A stretch of DNA of 64,000 bases from DAIDKA01 sp036521075 (GCA_036521075.1 DATDIL010000062.1:15430-79429), one strand, 5' to 3'. Shown: positions 44,100 through 53,048, counted from the first letter of the stretch. Translations and numbers: made by a program. Notes: generated by a model not told the origin, from the sequence alone.

Positions 44100-45153
44100 A
44101 CAGCGAATATCCAAAGGCGTAGCGGAATCGATCAGGCTGAAACTTCTGACCACTCCCGCCCAGCACGCGGAGATTGATCCGACGGTCTACGATCTGTATC
44201 TGCGCGGCCGCTTTCTATGGGAGCAGCGCACCGGCCCCTCCGTGCAGCAAGCTATTCGGCACTTTGAGAGAGCGCTCAAGCGCGATTCGGCCTATGCGCC
44301 GGCGTGGGCCGGTCTGGCAACCTGCTACGCCATCCTGCCGATTACCGGTGACTCCCGCCCCCGCGATGCGTTCCCGCTTGCTCGGGAGGCCGGCGACAAT
44401 GCCTTAGCGCTCGATGAGAGACTCCCGCAGGCACACGTTGCACGCGGAATTGTCCATTTCTGGTATGAATGGAACTGGGAGGCGGCGGAGCGGGAATTCC
44501 GACTCGCTACCACTCTGAGTCCCAATGATCCTGGCGCACAGATGTTTGTGGCGCATGTGCATTCGAACCTCGCTCAGCACGGCGACGCCATTCGTGAAAT
44601 CCGCGACGCCCGGCTTCTCGATCCACTGTCTCGCATACTCAATACCCACGAGGCACAGTTTCTCTACAACGCCCGGCGGTACGATGAGGCGGCAGATTTG
44701 CTGGAACGACTGCTGCAAATGGCGCCCCGCTTCTGGGTGGCCCGAATCGTGCGCGGCAAAATAGCGGGAGTCCGCCAGCAATACACGCGGGCGCTCCAGG
44801 ATTTCTCGCTGGCGCATCGGTATTCCGACGGCAATACCGAAGCCTTGGGATTGCGTGGTTATACTCTGGGAATTTCGGGCCAAATTGCGCAAGCGCGCCG
44901 TGTGTTGCGCGCATTGGAAGTTCAGTCGCGACGCCGATATGTACCTCCGGTTCATCGCGCACTTGTATTATTGGGTATGGGCGAGCGCGCGGGCTTGTTA
45001 GACGCGCTAACTGAAGCCGTGGAGGAGCGTGATGTTCGACTGACCTTTCTCGCAATCGAACCGAGATGGAACCCATTGCGCGCACATGTCCAATTCGAAG
45101 CAATCCGCAGGCGTGTGGGCCTTCCGAGAGAAAAAGCTGATACTTCGGGATGA
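44100..45153 (+). pseudogene. TPR half of a winged-helix/TPR regulator, N-terminally truncated
   Basis: An open frame extends back to 43978 but the first 35-40 residues are not protein-like. Homology to TolB/TPR regulators begins near RISKGVAESIRLKLL, then DPTVYDLYLRGRFLWEQRT, QAIRHFERALKRDSAYAPAWAGLATCYAIL, and further TPR units to the end. The winged helix, membrane span and TolB-like part are missing. There is no good start codon or ribosome site at the junction, so I treat it as a remnant. It runs directly on from the CcdA-like gene. Confidence 0.65.
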
Positions 45154-45369
45154 CGGACAGAAGAATCGAGTCGTGCTGCTGAAGGGCACACCTGCGTACA
45201 ATTCCGAATGGCAAAAGCTACACGGACGCTCGCGCCCCCGGAAGGAGGACCTGACGGGAGGACCCGTGAGCGCCGGACCGGTCGGAGAGCCAGCGCCACG
45301 CGTGGCGAATCTGAGCGCGCAGGCCCACTTGACCGAGCGCGTGAAACGGATCGACGCGAATGGTACGGG

Positions 45370-47445
45370 TCAAAGACATTTCAACCGCCCCGCCTCCCAC
45401 CGGCACTCATCCGGCGGTCCGTACTGCCGCCAGTACTGAACCAGACCCAGGCGCGCAGCAAAGGCCTGAAAGCGCGGGTCTTGACGGAACGGCCGCATGC
45501 TGTCCGACCATAGTCGCTGGTTGCGGTGGTTAATCGCGCCGGCAGCGAGCGCATCCAGGCAACGACCTGCCATGTCGTAAGCGACATCCAGCTCCCCCAG
45601 CAGTGCAATGGCGTAGCTGCTTTGCAGGCACGGCGTGGCATTGGCGATTTTTTCGGAATCCAAGTGCCGCGCGCGCGTCGGCGGGTACAGCCGCGCAGCA
45701 GCTGCCATGGCCGCCGGCTTGCTGCCGGGATCGGCCAAGGCACCGTAGACCCGTAGCACGATCTCCCGGGTGCGGGCCTCGTCAGGGTCAGCGCCATTCA
45801 GAAAGTCCGCAGCTGCGGAGGCGGCTTCCGCAAAGCGGCCAGAACGAAATGCAGCTTGTTCGTAAACGGTGTCGAAACTCGTGTGCGGCAAACCCAGGTC
45901 CTCGGCAAGGCGCATGGACTTGAGGGCATCCGCATCGCGCCCGAGTAGCGATTGGGAAAATGACCGCAACATGATCACGGCCAGGTTGGCTGGCGCCAAT
46001 CGATAAGCTTGGTCGTATTCGGCCAGCGACGCACGCAGTTGTCCGACTTCATCAAGCAGATAGCCTTCGACCAAGTGGGTGTTCGCATCATCCGGACTGA
46101 GCGACACGGCCCGCCGGCCGTAGTCCTCCGCCTCCAGCCAATGACCGCGCAAGCGCGAGACATTTGACAGCACGTCCTGAGATTCCGCGAGGGTGGGGTC
46201 CAGCAAATATGCCCGTCTCGCGACACGCTCCGCCGCGGCGACGTTTTCGATGGGCTGGATTCCACTTTCCCCTGACAGCACCAATGCAGTTCCCATTCGC
46301 GCATATGCGGGCGCCAATGCAGAATCACGCGCTACTGCTGCCCGCAAGTACTCCACCGCGCGCTGGAAGCCCTGCGGTGTCGGGCGCGCCAGGGCCGCCT
46401 CGCCCTGCAGATAGAAGTCATACGCCTCGATGTTGCCGGTTCGGGAGATTGGTGCAATTGCTGCCGACGAGGCAGTGCCGATTCTCGCTTCGAGCGCCTT
46501 CACAATCGCTGCGGCCAGATCGTCCTGCAGCTGAAACAGATCCGTGAAACTGCGATCGTAACTCTGTGACCACAGGTGCAGGCCGTCCTGGGCGTTGATC
46601 AACTCTGCAGTGATGCGAACCCGGGCTCCGGCTTCGCGGACACTGCCCTCGAGTATCGTGCCCACGCCCAGATCAGCGGCAATCCGGCGCACGTCGATGT
46701 TGCGGCCCTGGTACGCGAACGACGAGGTCCGGGCCGGCACCTTCAACCCCGGCACTCGCGCCAGCATGTTGATGACCTGCTCTGCCATGCCCTCGCCGAG
46801 ATAGTCCTTGGTCGGATCCCCGGTCAGATTGACGAAGGGCAGTACGGCCACTGCGGTGCGCGGTTCGACAACGCCCGGGTTCGTTTTCTGCGCCAATGCC
46901 TGGGCCCGGGACCCCGAGACATCACGGTGCCAGTAGTATCCGGGTATCGCGACCGCCAGCACCGCCAGGCAGAGTAACGCTGTCAGATACCACTGTCTGG
47001 GAATGCGTCTCGCAGTGGGGCCGGTCGATCCGGGAACGGAACTTGAGGATTCGCTTTCGGCTGTGACGGCCGGTGCTACCAGGCGGTACCCGCGCCCGCG
47101 GACTCCCGCGATATAGCGCGGCCGGTCGGCATCATCCCCGAGCGCCCGGCGCAGGATCTTGATGCGCTGAGTGACTGCTTCCGGGCCAACGATGAGCCCT
47201 GGCCACACCTGACGCATCAGCTCATCGATGGAGACTACCTCCGAGGCCGCCCGGACAAGAACCAGGAACAGGTCAAAAGACAGGCCGGCGGCCAGGAGCT
47301 CTGTGTTGGATCGCAGTACGCGGCGCCTGGTTACGTCGATCTGCAGATCCCCGACTTTGTAAGCGCTGGCCGTGGCGGCCGTCGCGGATGACTTGGCGGC
47401 TTCGATGATTTTGGGCACAAATGTGTCGATTGGGGTGCGATCCAC
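45370..47445 (-). CDS. CadC-like winged-helix regulator with membrane span and TPR domain
   Basis: This 691-residue protein starts at GTG. The winged helix (YKVGDLQIDVTRRRVLRSNTELLAAGLSFDLFLVLVRAASEVVSIDELMRQVWPG...TQRIKILRRALGDD...YIAGVRGRGYRL) is followed by one membrane span (YLTALLCLAVLAVAIPGYYW). Next come the TolB-like segment (VAVLPFVNLTGDPTKDYLGEGMAEQVI) and TPR repeats. It ends YGPPDECRWEAGRLKCL, the same terminal Cys pair as the 30-kb homologue. It diverges from a DUF6152 module that is its likely target. Confidence 0.9.
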   Translation of the reverse strand: MDRTPIDTFVPKIIEAAKSSATAATASAYKVGDLQIDVTRRRVLRSNTELLAAGLSFDLFLVLVRAASEVVSIDELMRQVWPGLIVGPEAVTQRIKILRRALGDDADRPRYIAGVRGRGYRLVAPAVTAESESSSSVPGSTGPTARRIPRQWYLTALLCLAVLAVAIPGYYWHRDVSGSRAQALAQKTNPGVVEPRTAVAVLPFVNLTGDPTKDYLGEGMAEQVINMLARVPGLKVPARTSSFAYQGRNIDVRRIAADLGVGTILEGSVREAGARVRITAELINAQDGLHLWSQSYDRSFTDLFQLQDDLAAAIVKALEARIGTASSAAIAPISRTGNIEAYDFYLQGEAALARPTPQGFQRAVEYLRAAVARDSALAPAYARMGTALVLSGESGIQPIENVAAAERVARRAYLLDPTLAESQDVLSNVSRLRGHWLEAEDYGRRAVSLSPDDANTHLVEGYLLDEVGQLRASLAEYDQAYRLAPANLAVIMLRSFSQSLLGRDADALKSMRLAEDLGLPHTSFDTVYEQAAFRSGRFAEAASAAADFLNGADPDEARTREIVLRVYGALADPGSKPAAMAAAARLYPPTRARHLDSEKIANATPCLQSSYAIALLGELDVAYDMAGRCLDALAAGAINHRNQRLWSDSMRPFRQDPRFQAFAARLGLVQYWRQYGPPDECRWEAGRLKCL

Positions 47446-47548
47446 GAGACGCCTTGATTGTGTCTGCGCGCCGATTTGCCGTCAAAGACCCACAAGGTAT
47501 CCGTCGCCGTCACTCGGTGTCACGGTAAATCACCCGGTGTCAGCAGAT

Positions 47549-47563
47549 TTCACCGGGATTTCA
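47549..47563. promoter_or_regulatory. 15-bp element TTCACCGGGATTTCA between regulator and DUF6152 module
   Basis: This differs by one base from 32129-32143 and lies at the same 104-bp distance from the regulator start. It is flanked by further CGGTGTCA-type repeats at about 47517-47542. Probably bound by the regulators or part of their promoter. Confidence 0.55.
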
Positions 47564-47632
47564 TGCATTGGGCCGCCGCTGTGACGAGGATTGCAGCCGG
47601 CAGCTGATTGTCAGCACAGGAGAGGTCTCGCA

Positions 47633-48061
47633 ATGCACACTTGTTGCCATAATCCAAGCCGGTTGGCGCACTCGCCCCCGAAGCGGGCCTTGAACCGGCG
47701 CCTGGCGATCCTGTTCAAGGCTTTCGGGCTGCTGATAGCCCTCCCTGCTGCGGCGCATCATTCTTTCGCGATGTTCGACAATCACAAGGCGCAGACGCTC
47801 GTGGGCACTGTGAAGGAGTTCCAGTGGACGAATCCGCACTGTTTTATCCAGTTGCTCGTACCCATGGGGAATAGCACCGCCGAGTGGAGCGTCGAAATGG
47901 GGTCGACGGCCGCTTTGTACCGGCTGGGATGGCGACCGAACGCTATTGAACCCGGCGCCAGGATTACGGTGGTCATTCACCCAATGCGGGATGGTACAGC
48001 CGGCGGTTCCTTCGTATCGGCGGTTGCACCGAACGGCAGGCCGATCGGCGCCCATAACTGA
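47633..48061 (+). CDS. DUF6152 family exported protein
   Basis: This protein of about 142 residues starts at ATG 47633 after GGAGAGG. After a long basic N-region and a hydrophobic signal (LAILFKAFGLLIALPAAA), the mature protein begins AHHSFAMFDNHKAQTLVGTVKEFQWTNPH, the hallmark of DUF6152, and ends HPMRDGTAGGSFVSAVAPNGRPIG. The His-rich mature N-terminus could bind a metal. Its stop codon overlaps the region just before the partner gene, so the two are translated as a unit. Confidence 0.88.
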   Translation: MHTCCHNPSRLAHSPPKRALNRRLAILFKAFGLLIALPAAAHHSFAMFDNHKAQTLVGTVKEFQWTNPHCFIQLLVPMGNSTAEWSVEMGSTAALYRLGWRPNAIEPGARITVVIHPMRDGTAGGSFVSAVAPNGRPIGAHN

Positions 48062-48072
48062 TGGAGATGGCA

Positions 48073-48888
48073 ATGACGAACAACAAGGCAATGATTCCCC
48101 GCACGCTCGCGGCGCTTGTGACGTGCCTGTGCTTCACGTGCGCGCACTCCGCGGAAAATTCCAGGCAGCGCGTGCGCGCGTTCGCCGCACTGCCCGACTG
48201 GACCGGCTTCTGGGAGTGGAAAGAGGATTCCAATCTGAGGGATCCCTCCGGGGACATCGGAGTCGACGGTGCGATACGGCTAATCGCAAGAACGAAGCTT
48301 GCGGCTCCGCCTCCGTACAACGCTGCCTGGAATGCGCAATACAGTGCCGGCGTGGCGGCACAGATGGTCCATCGAAGGACCGGTCAGGCAGACGAAAGCG
48401 ACAAGGGCTGCTGGTTCGGCTTTCCCGTGCAGATGGAGGCGCTGGATGAAACATTTCAGATGATGGTCACACCCGAGGAAACCATGATTGTCTTCGAAAG
48501 ACTCGCCGTACGGCATATCTACACCGATGGTCGGGCGCATCCGCGGGGGACGGATCTGTGGCCGACGGCTGAAGGAGACTCCATCGGGCACTGGGATGGC
48601 GACACGCTGGTTGTCGACACAGTGGCGCGAAAGGCCGGACCCATCGGATTTTTCGCCCCGGCGGCACCACTAAGCGATCAAGCCCATTTCATCGAGCGAA
48701 TTCGCATGACCAATCCAAACGAACTCGAAGATCAGATGACAATCGAGGATCCGATCGCGTTCGTGCGTCCCTGGCAGGTCACTATTGGGTACCGCAGGGC
48801 GACCGGCATCGACCGGTTTATCGGCTATGACTGTGAATCCGATCGCAATCCGATAGTCAGCGGGAGATTCACCATCGCACCGCCTTAG
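48073..48888 (+). CDS. Exported partner of DUF6152 (LPDWTGFW family)
   Basis: This protein of about 271 residues starts at ATG 48073 after GGAG, with a signal peptide ending CAHSA. Motifs shared with the copy at 52.2 kb are LPDWTGFW, PPPYNAAWNAQY, IYTDGRAHPRGTDLWPTAEGDSIGHWDGDTLVVDTV, FIERIRMTNPNELEDQMTIEDP..RPWQV and the ending CESDRNPI. Similar exported proteins are common in acidobacteria and sphingomonads, but their function is unknown. It works downstream of DUF6152 in a two-gene operon. Confidence 0.82.
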   Translation: MTNNKAMIPRTLAALVTCLCFTCAHSAENSRQRVRAFAALPDWTGFWEWKEDSNLRDPSGDIGVDGAIRLIARTKLAAPPPYNAAWNAQYSAGVAAQMVHRRTGQADESDKGCWFGFPVQMEALDETFQMMVTPEETMIVFERLAVRHIYTDGRAHPRGTDLWPTAEGDSIGHWDGDTLVVDTVARKAGPIGFFAPAAPLSDQAHFIERIRMTNPNELEDQMTIEDPIAFVRPWQVTIGYRRATGIDRFIGYDCESDRNPIVSGRFTIAPP

Positions 48889-48944
48889 GCGTGCCCTCCG
48901 CGTACGCCAAGAATCTCTCGCTATGGACATATGCAGAAACCGCA

Positions 48945-49205
48945 TCTTGCCAGGAGCTGCTGTCGCTATAGGCCAGTGGCATCTTATATGTCTCGCTGGC
49001 TGGCCTTGCCCAGCTCAAGTCCGGGGCGCGTCTGGGAGACGCGCCAACCATTTTGAAGTTGTTCGATGGCGCGCCTCAGGCCGCGCCCGCCGGCATGACG
49101 GACTGGGACAAGGCTTTCTTGAAGTCCCTGTATTCAACCGATCAGAAGTCGACGCTACAGCGAAGCCAGATCGCGCACCAGCTGGTGCCGGAACTCAGAC
49201 CCTGA
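48945..49205 (+). pseudogene. Decayed C-terminal copy of the TonB-box-tagged protein at 15.9-16.8 kb
   Basis: From about 48975 one frame reads ILYVSLAGLAQLKSGARLG then DAPTILKLFDGAPQAAPAG, MTDWDKAFLKSLYSTDQKS, ending at a TGA at 49205. This aligns with the end of the protein at 15865-16770 (AKLKPGARLGDAPTILKLF...). Upstream residues continue in another frame (GAAVAIGQWHL), so it is frameshifted as well as truncated. Confidence 0.8.
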
Positions 49206-49287
49206 ATCTGCGAGCCGGTGACGGGCCTCGAACCCGAGCGCGCTGGCCAAGGCTCCTTGAAGCCTTCGCCGCTGCACGCGTACTTTA

Positions 49288-49320
49288 CAGTGTATAGGAC
49301 TATCCTATACACTGTATAGG
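49288..49320. promoter_or_regulatory. Nested perfect palindromes, TetR operator
   Basis: CAGTGTATAGGA (49288-49299), spacer CTA, TCCTATACACTG (49303-49314) is a perfect 12-bp inverted repeat. A second perfect palindrome, CCTATAC-ACT-GTATAGG (49304-49320), overlaps it. Both end at the TetR start codon, so a bound repressor would block the promoter or start region. Confidence 0.85.
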
Positions 49321-49949
49321 TGAGTGCAACAGTACCAACTGATCTGCGCATCCGGCGCGCAGCTCTGCGCCTTCTGGAGAAGGAAGGAGCCGAGGCGGTG
49401 ACCATGCGGCGCCTCGCCCGCTCGATCGGGATAACGCCGATGGCGATTTACCATCATTTCGCGACCCGCGAAGCATTGCTGCGAGACGTCGTCGACGCAG
49501 AATTTGGCCTGTTCGTGGATTTGCTGGACAGGATGCCGACGCACGAAGCCGCCGCAGACCAAATCAAACATGCGCTGGATGCCTACCTCGACTACGCGCT
49601 CAGCCGGCCGGAGATCTTCGATTACGTTTTTTCGAAGCCTCGCGAGGGGGCCAGGCGCTTTCCCGAGGATTTTCGCGCGCGCCACTCGCCGACCCTGAAT
49701 CCGCTCGCCGATGCGGTGACGAAATGGATGGAAGAGGAGATCATCGAGACAGATGACATCTGGGAAGTCACGCTGGAGCTCTGGGCGCACGTACACGGCT
49801 ACATAGCCCTCTATCGGGCCGGCCGGTTCAGCTTGCCGCCGGAAGCCTTCAAGGCGCTGGTCCACCGATCTATCGGGCGACTGTTTCATGGACTCATGGC
49901 TCGGCACGCCGCGCCGACGGCGCAACCTTCCACGAAGAGCAGAAGATGA
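49320..49949 (+). CDS. TetR-family transcriptional repressor
   Basis: This is a 209-residue regulator starting at GTG 49320. The helix-turn-helix is LRIRRAALRLLEKEGAEAVTMRRLARSIGITPMAIYHHFATREALLRDVVDAEF. The C-terminal ligand domain (AYLDYALSRPEIFDYVFSKPREGARRFPEDF...LELWAHVHGYIALYRAGRFSLPPEAFKALVHRSIGRL) has the WHG-type signature. Its stop codon overlaps the next start (ATGA), so it is co-transcribed with the Lnt-like gene. The palindromes at its start imply autoregulation. Confidence 0.93.
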   Translation: MSATVPTDLRIRRAALRLLEKEGAEAVTMRRLARSIGITPMAIYHHFATREALLRDVVDAEFGLFVDLLDRMPTHEAAADQIKHALDAYLDYALSRPEIFDYVFSKPREGARRFPEDFRARHSPTLNPLADAVTKWMEEEIIETDDIWEVTLELWAHVHGYIALYRAGRFSLPPEAFKALVHRSIGRLFHGLMARHAAPTAQPSTKSRR

Positions 49950-51421
49950 CTGCGATCGCTTGCATGATCTTGACCGCCGTCGGCTGCTACTTCTCGTTCG
50001 GGCTGGGCAACGCGTGGTGGCTGGCGTGGCTTGCGCCCGTTCCAGTTCTCTGGCTCGCTTTCGGGCAGACGACACGCTGGAGGGCGTTCCTCGCAGCGTG
50101 GGGCGCGTTTGCGCTCGGTCTGAGCAGCATCCTGCGCGCGTACCTCAATGTACTTCCCGGCCCGATACTGGCGCTGGAGATCCTGGTTCCGTCGCTGCTG
50201 TTCGCGCTCGCCGCGATGGGTGCACGGCGAGTCAACACCACACTCGGTCCCGTGCCGGCGATGTTCGCCTTCGCGGTGCTTTGGACGGGCTTTGACCTGC
50301 TCGTCTCACTCGACCCCGCAGCGGGATCGATCATATCGCCCGCGGGTGCCGAAGTTGCCGCGCCAATGATGATTCAAAGCGCGGCGCTGGTCGGATTCTT
50401 CGGTATCACCTTCCTGCTCGGCGCTGTTGCCGCCGGAATTTCCCTCAGCCTGCGTACGCGCAATCCGGCGCCCGCGTTGCTTGCGCTCGGGCTCTTCGCC
50501 GCAAATGCGGCATACGGATACTTGCGAGTCTCACGGCCGCCAACCGGCGCCATGCCGGTCGCCCTCATCGATAGCAACATGTTCGGTTACTGGGTGGACG
50601 CCGTGCACCCCGCAACCGGCATCGCACCGGCCGCACTGCGGGTCATTGATGCCTACACGGCGCAGATTCGAAGACTCGGGAGTGGGCATGTACAGCTCGT
50701 CGTGCTACCCGAGAACATTGCGCGAATCGAGTCGCCGTGGCACAACGAGGCCCAGGTGAAGCTCGCCGCCGCCGCAGGCACAACGGGGGCAACGGTTGTT
50801 GGTGGCTTCAACGCGCTCCTCGAAGGCGCGCGGCGAAACATGGCTTGGGCCTTTGCACCCAGCGTGTCGAGTCCCACGATCTACGAGAAGCGACACCTCG
50901 TTCCTGGCGTCGAGTCGCGTGTCTTCGCACCGGGGCCCGGTCCACGCGTACTGCCGGACGGCATCGAACCCGAGATCTGCTTTGATATGGACTTCCCGCG
51001 TACGATCCGTCACGACACCGTGGCGATGCGGCCGCGACTGCTCGCGGTGTCCGCATCGGAAATCGGCACGCATGGTGATTGGTCACACCTCGGCGCTGCC
51101 GCCGATGACTGGTTTCACGCACGTGATGCGCTGCTGCGAAGCGTCGAGAACGGCGTGCCAATGGCAAGAACTGCCGCCCGCGGCCTGCTGACTTTGAGCG
51201 ACCGCTACGGTCGCATCGTCGCCGAGAGCCGCACGTCGGGGGCGTTTATAACACTGGTGGGCAATCTACCGCTCGACGGGCGCGGCGGATCAACGCTCTA
51301 CGACCGCATCGGCGACGCCTTTGGCTGGCTGTGTGTCGCACTTGGGGGAGTACTCGTGGCCGCATCGTTTCGATTTGCTGCGCCCAACCGCAAATCAGGT
51401 CGGTCCGACCTAACCCGCTGA
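49946..51421 (+). CDS. Apolipoprotein N-acyltransferase-like membrane nitrilase-fold protein
   Basis: This 491-residue protein has an N-terminal membrane region of about six spans (residues 1-195), a carbon-nitrogen hydrolase domain, and a last span near residue 460 (FGWLCVALGGVLVAASF). The catalytic triad is Glu256 (VVLPENIAR), Lys315 (YEKRHLVPGVE) and Cys345 (PEICFDMDFP), the same arrangement as Lnt. It is probably not the housekeeping Lnt, because it is tied by overlap to a TetR gene. It may acylate or deacylate an unusual substrate. Confidence 0.87.
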   Translation: MTAIACMILTAVGCYFSFGLGNAWWLAWLAPVPVLWLAFGQTTRWRAFLAAWGAFALGLSSILRAYLNVLPGPILALEILVPSLLFALAAMGARRVNTTLGPVPAMFAFAVLWTGFDLLVSLDPAAGSIISPAGAEVAAPMMIQSAALVGFFGITFLLGAVAAGISLSLRTRNPAPALLALGLFAANAAYGYLRVSRPPTGAMPVALIDSNMFGYWVDAVHPATGIAPAALRVIDAYTAQIRRLGSGHVQLVVLPENIARIESPWHNEAQVKLAAAAGTTGATVVGGFNALLEGARRNMAWAFAPSVSSPTIYEKRHLVPGVESRVFAPGPGPRVLPDGIEPEICFDMDFPRTIRHDTVAMRPRLLAVSASEIGTHGDWSHLGAAADDWFHARDALLRSVENGVPMARTAARGLLTLSDRYGRIVAESRTSGAFITLVGNLPLDGRGGSTLYDRIGDAFGWLCVALGGVLVAASFRFAAPNRKSGRSDLTR

Positions 51422-51455
51422 CCGCACAGCCATTTCTGCCTTTGCCAAATCCTGG

Positions 51456-51476
51456 GTGTGACCTACGTGTGAATCG
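51456..51476 (+). repeat. Short interspersed repeat A (GTGTGA-spaced pair)
   Basis: GGTGTGACCTACGTGTGAA is one of four related sequences in the window (others at 52987, 57367 and 62178), each pairing GTGTGA units. It lies in the otherwise featureless 250 bp before the broken DUF6152 gene. Confidence 0.45.
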
Positions 51477-51673
51477 ATGGGAACGGTCCAATTAGCCTCG
51501 GCGCCAGTTGCCTGCGTGGTCCGCGTGCGGGAACATACGGTGAACAAGCTAAAGCCCGTCCAAGGGACAAATCGGGCGAATCGGGAAGTGGTCTTGCCGG
51601 CATCGATATTGATGACTGGCGAAGCGCATGTTGGCGTAATCGGCGGATCGAATCTGCCAGACGGAGTAAGGCT

Positions 51674-52141
51674 ATGCTCTGGAATTTCGCTCCGATGGAT
51701 ATTCGCCTGCCAGCGAACGACTGCATGGGCAGCAGCCGGCCCTGGACTAAATTCGCATCCACGAGGCCAGCATTGTCAGCCTGGTTCATTTTCGCCGTAG
51801 CGTCAGTGATGGGGGCGCCGCGATCCATGGCTCATCACTCCGGCGCCATGTTCAACCAGGATAAGCAAATCACGTTGGCGGGCACCGTTAAACAATTCCA
51901 GTGGACCAACCCCCATTGCTGGATTCAAGTGACTGTGCCTGGCGATGGGTCTAGCACCGAATGGAGCATTCAAATGGGCGCGCCAACCGAGTTGTTTCGC
52001 GGTGGGTGGAGACCGCGCACCTTGAAGGCGGGCGATAAAATTTGAATTGCCGTTCATCCTGCGCGCGGCGATGTCAAGGCTGGTCTGTTCGTCTCCGCAA
52101 CAGGTAGCTCCGGCGAGCAGCTCGGCAAGAGAAAGAGCTGA
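51674..52141 (+). pseudogene. DUF6152 gene interrupted by an in-frame UGA
   Basis: The protein begins with a poor N-region and then a signal-like LSAWFIFAVASVMGAPRSMA, AHHSGAMFNQDKQITLAGTVKQFQWTNPH and RTLKAGDKI, matching the intact DUF6152 at 47.6 kb. A TGA at 52043-52045 follows, after which the same frame continues IAVHPARGDVKAGLFVSATG to a stop at 52141. The intact homologue has ITVVIHP at this point. One nonsense change therefore removes the last 31 residues. Confidence 0.82.
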
Positions 52142-52156
52142 AAAAGGAGATCCTTC

Positions 52157-52918
52157 GTGGCCAAGACAATTGCCGCGGGTGCGTTTCTCAGTCTCCTTTG
52201 TATGGTTACGAATGCATTCGGCAGTCAGCCCGCACGCGAACATACAGTTGCGGATTTACCGGATTGGTCGGGAATCTGGATGAGCGAGGATTGGCCAGAG
52301 GGTAATCCCGGACGCACCGGTGCCAGTCACGGTCTACCCCTCGGGGCCCACCTTCCGTACAACGCCGAATGGGAGGCGCGATTCCAAGCGATGCAGGCAG
52401 CTCTGCGTCACTCTCATGGCGGGAAGTCATGTGTGTGGTACTTCCCGGCAGTGATGGATGGTCCCTGGGTGTTTGAGATGCTGATCACGCGGACAGAAAC
52501 CGCAATGAGTTTTGAAGATGACGAGATTCGCCACATCCTTACGGACGGTCGCTCACATCCGGCACCGGAAGATCGATGGCCAACCCCCTGGGGTGATTCG
52601 GTCGGGCATTGGGAGGACGGAACTTTGGTTGTTGATACCGTTTCGGTTGCGAAGGATCCGTCCCCATTCTCGCCGATGGTGAGTGAGTCGGTGCACTATG
52701 CGGAACGCATCCGGATGGTCGGAAAGAACAAACTTGAGGATCGGCTGACCATTTCGGATCCTGCAGCCCTAACGCGTCCGTGGACGGTTACGTTGTCGTA
52801 CATACGTGTGAAAAATCAGGATCGGATCGTCAACGGCGATTGCACACAGAATGATCGCAATCCGATCATAAATGGCGTAGAGGGGCTGGCCCCGACTGGC
52901 GTCAATCCCACGAAATGA
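52157..52918 (+). CDS. Exported partner of DUF6152 (LPDWSGIW family), copy 2
   Basis: This 253-residue protein starts at GTG 52157 after AAAGGAG, with signal peptide MAKTIAAGAFLSLLCMVTNAFG. Shared family motifs are DLPDWSGIWM, LPYNAEWEARF, HILTDGRSHPAPEDRWPTPWGDSVGHWEDGTLVVDTV, AERIRMVGKNKLEDRLTISDP..TRPWTV, and CTQNDRNPIINGVEG. It forms a module with the interrupted DUF6152 just upstream. No divergent regulator accompanies this copy. Confidence 0.82.
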   Translation: MAKTIAAGAFLSLLCMVTNAFGSQPAREHTVADLPDWSGIWMSEDWPEGNPGRTGASHGLPLGAHLPYNAEWEARFQAMQAALRHSHGGKSCVWYFPAVMDGPWVFEMLITRTETAMSFEDDEIRHILTDGRSHPAPEDRWPTPWGDSVGHWEDGTLVVDTVSVAKDPSPFSPMVSESVHYAERIRMVGKNKLEDRLTISDPAALTRPWTVTLSYIRVKNQDRIVNGDCTQNDRNPIINGVEGLAPTGVNPTK

Positions 52919-52986
52919 AGTGGAAGGAAGGTCTAGATTCAAACGCGAATCTTTCGAGTCCATCGCCATTTTCCCGAAATCACGGC

Positions 52987-53008
52987 CTGCGTGTGACGTG
53001 CGTGTGAA
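52987..53008 (+). repeat. Short interspersed repeat B
   Basis: CTGCGTGTGACGTGCGTGTGAA is the most regular of the four copies. It lies between the convergent ends of the DUF6152 partner and the winged-helix/TPR regulator. Confidence 0.45.
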
Positions 53009-53048
53009 CTGCCGGCAGCGGCCGGGAGATTCCATTCGGCGTCCCATC

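Noticed and set aside
52043..52045. UGA in DUF6152 as a selenocysteine codon
   Set aside because: The intact paralogue does not have Cys at this position and I see no SECIS-like hairpin just after it, so nonsense mutation is simpler.
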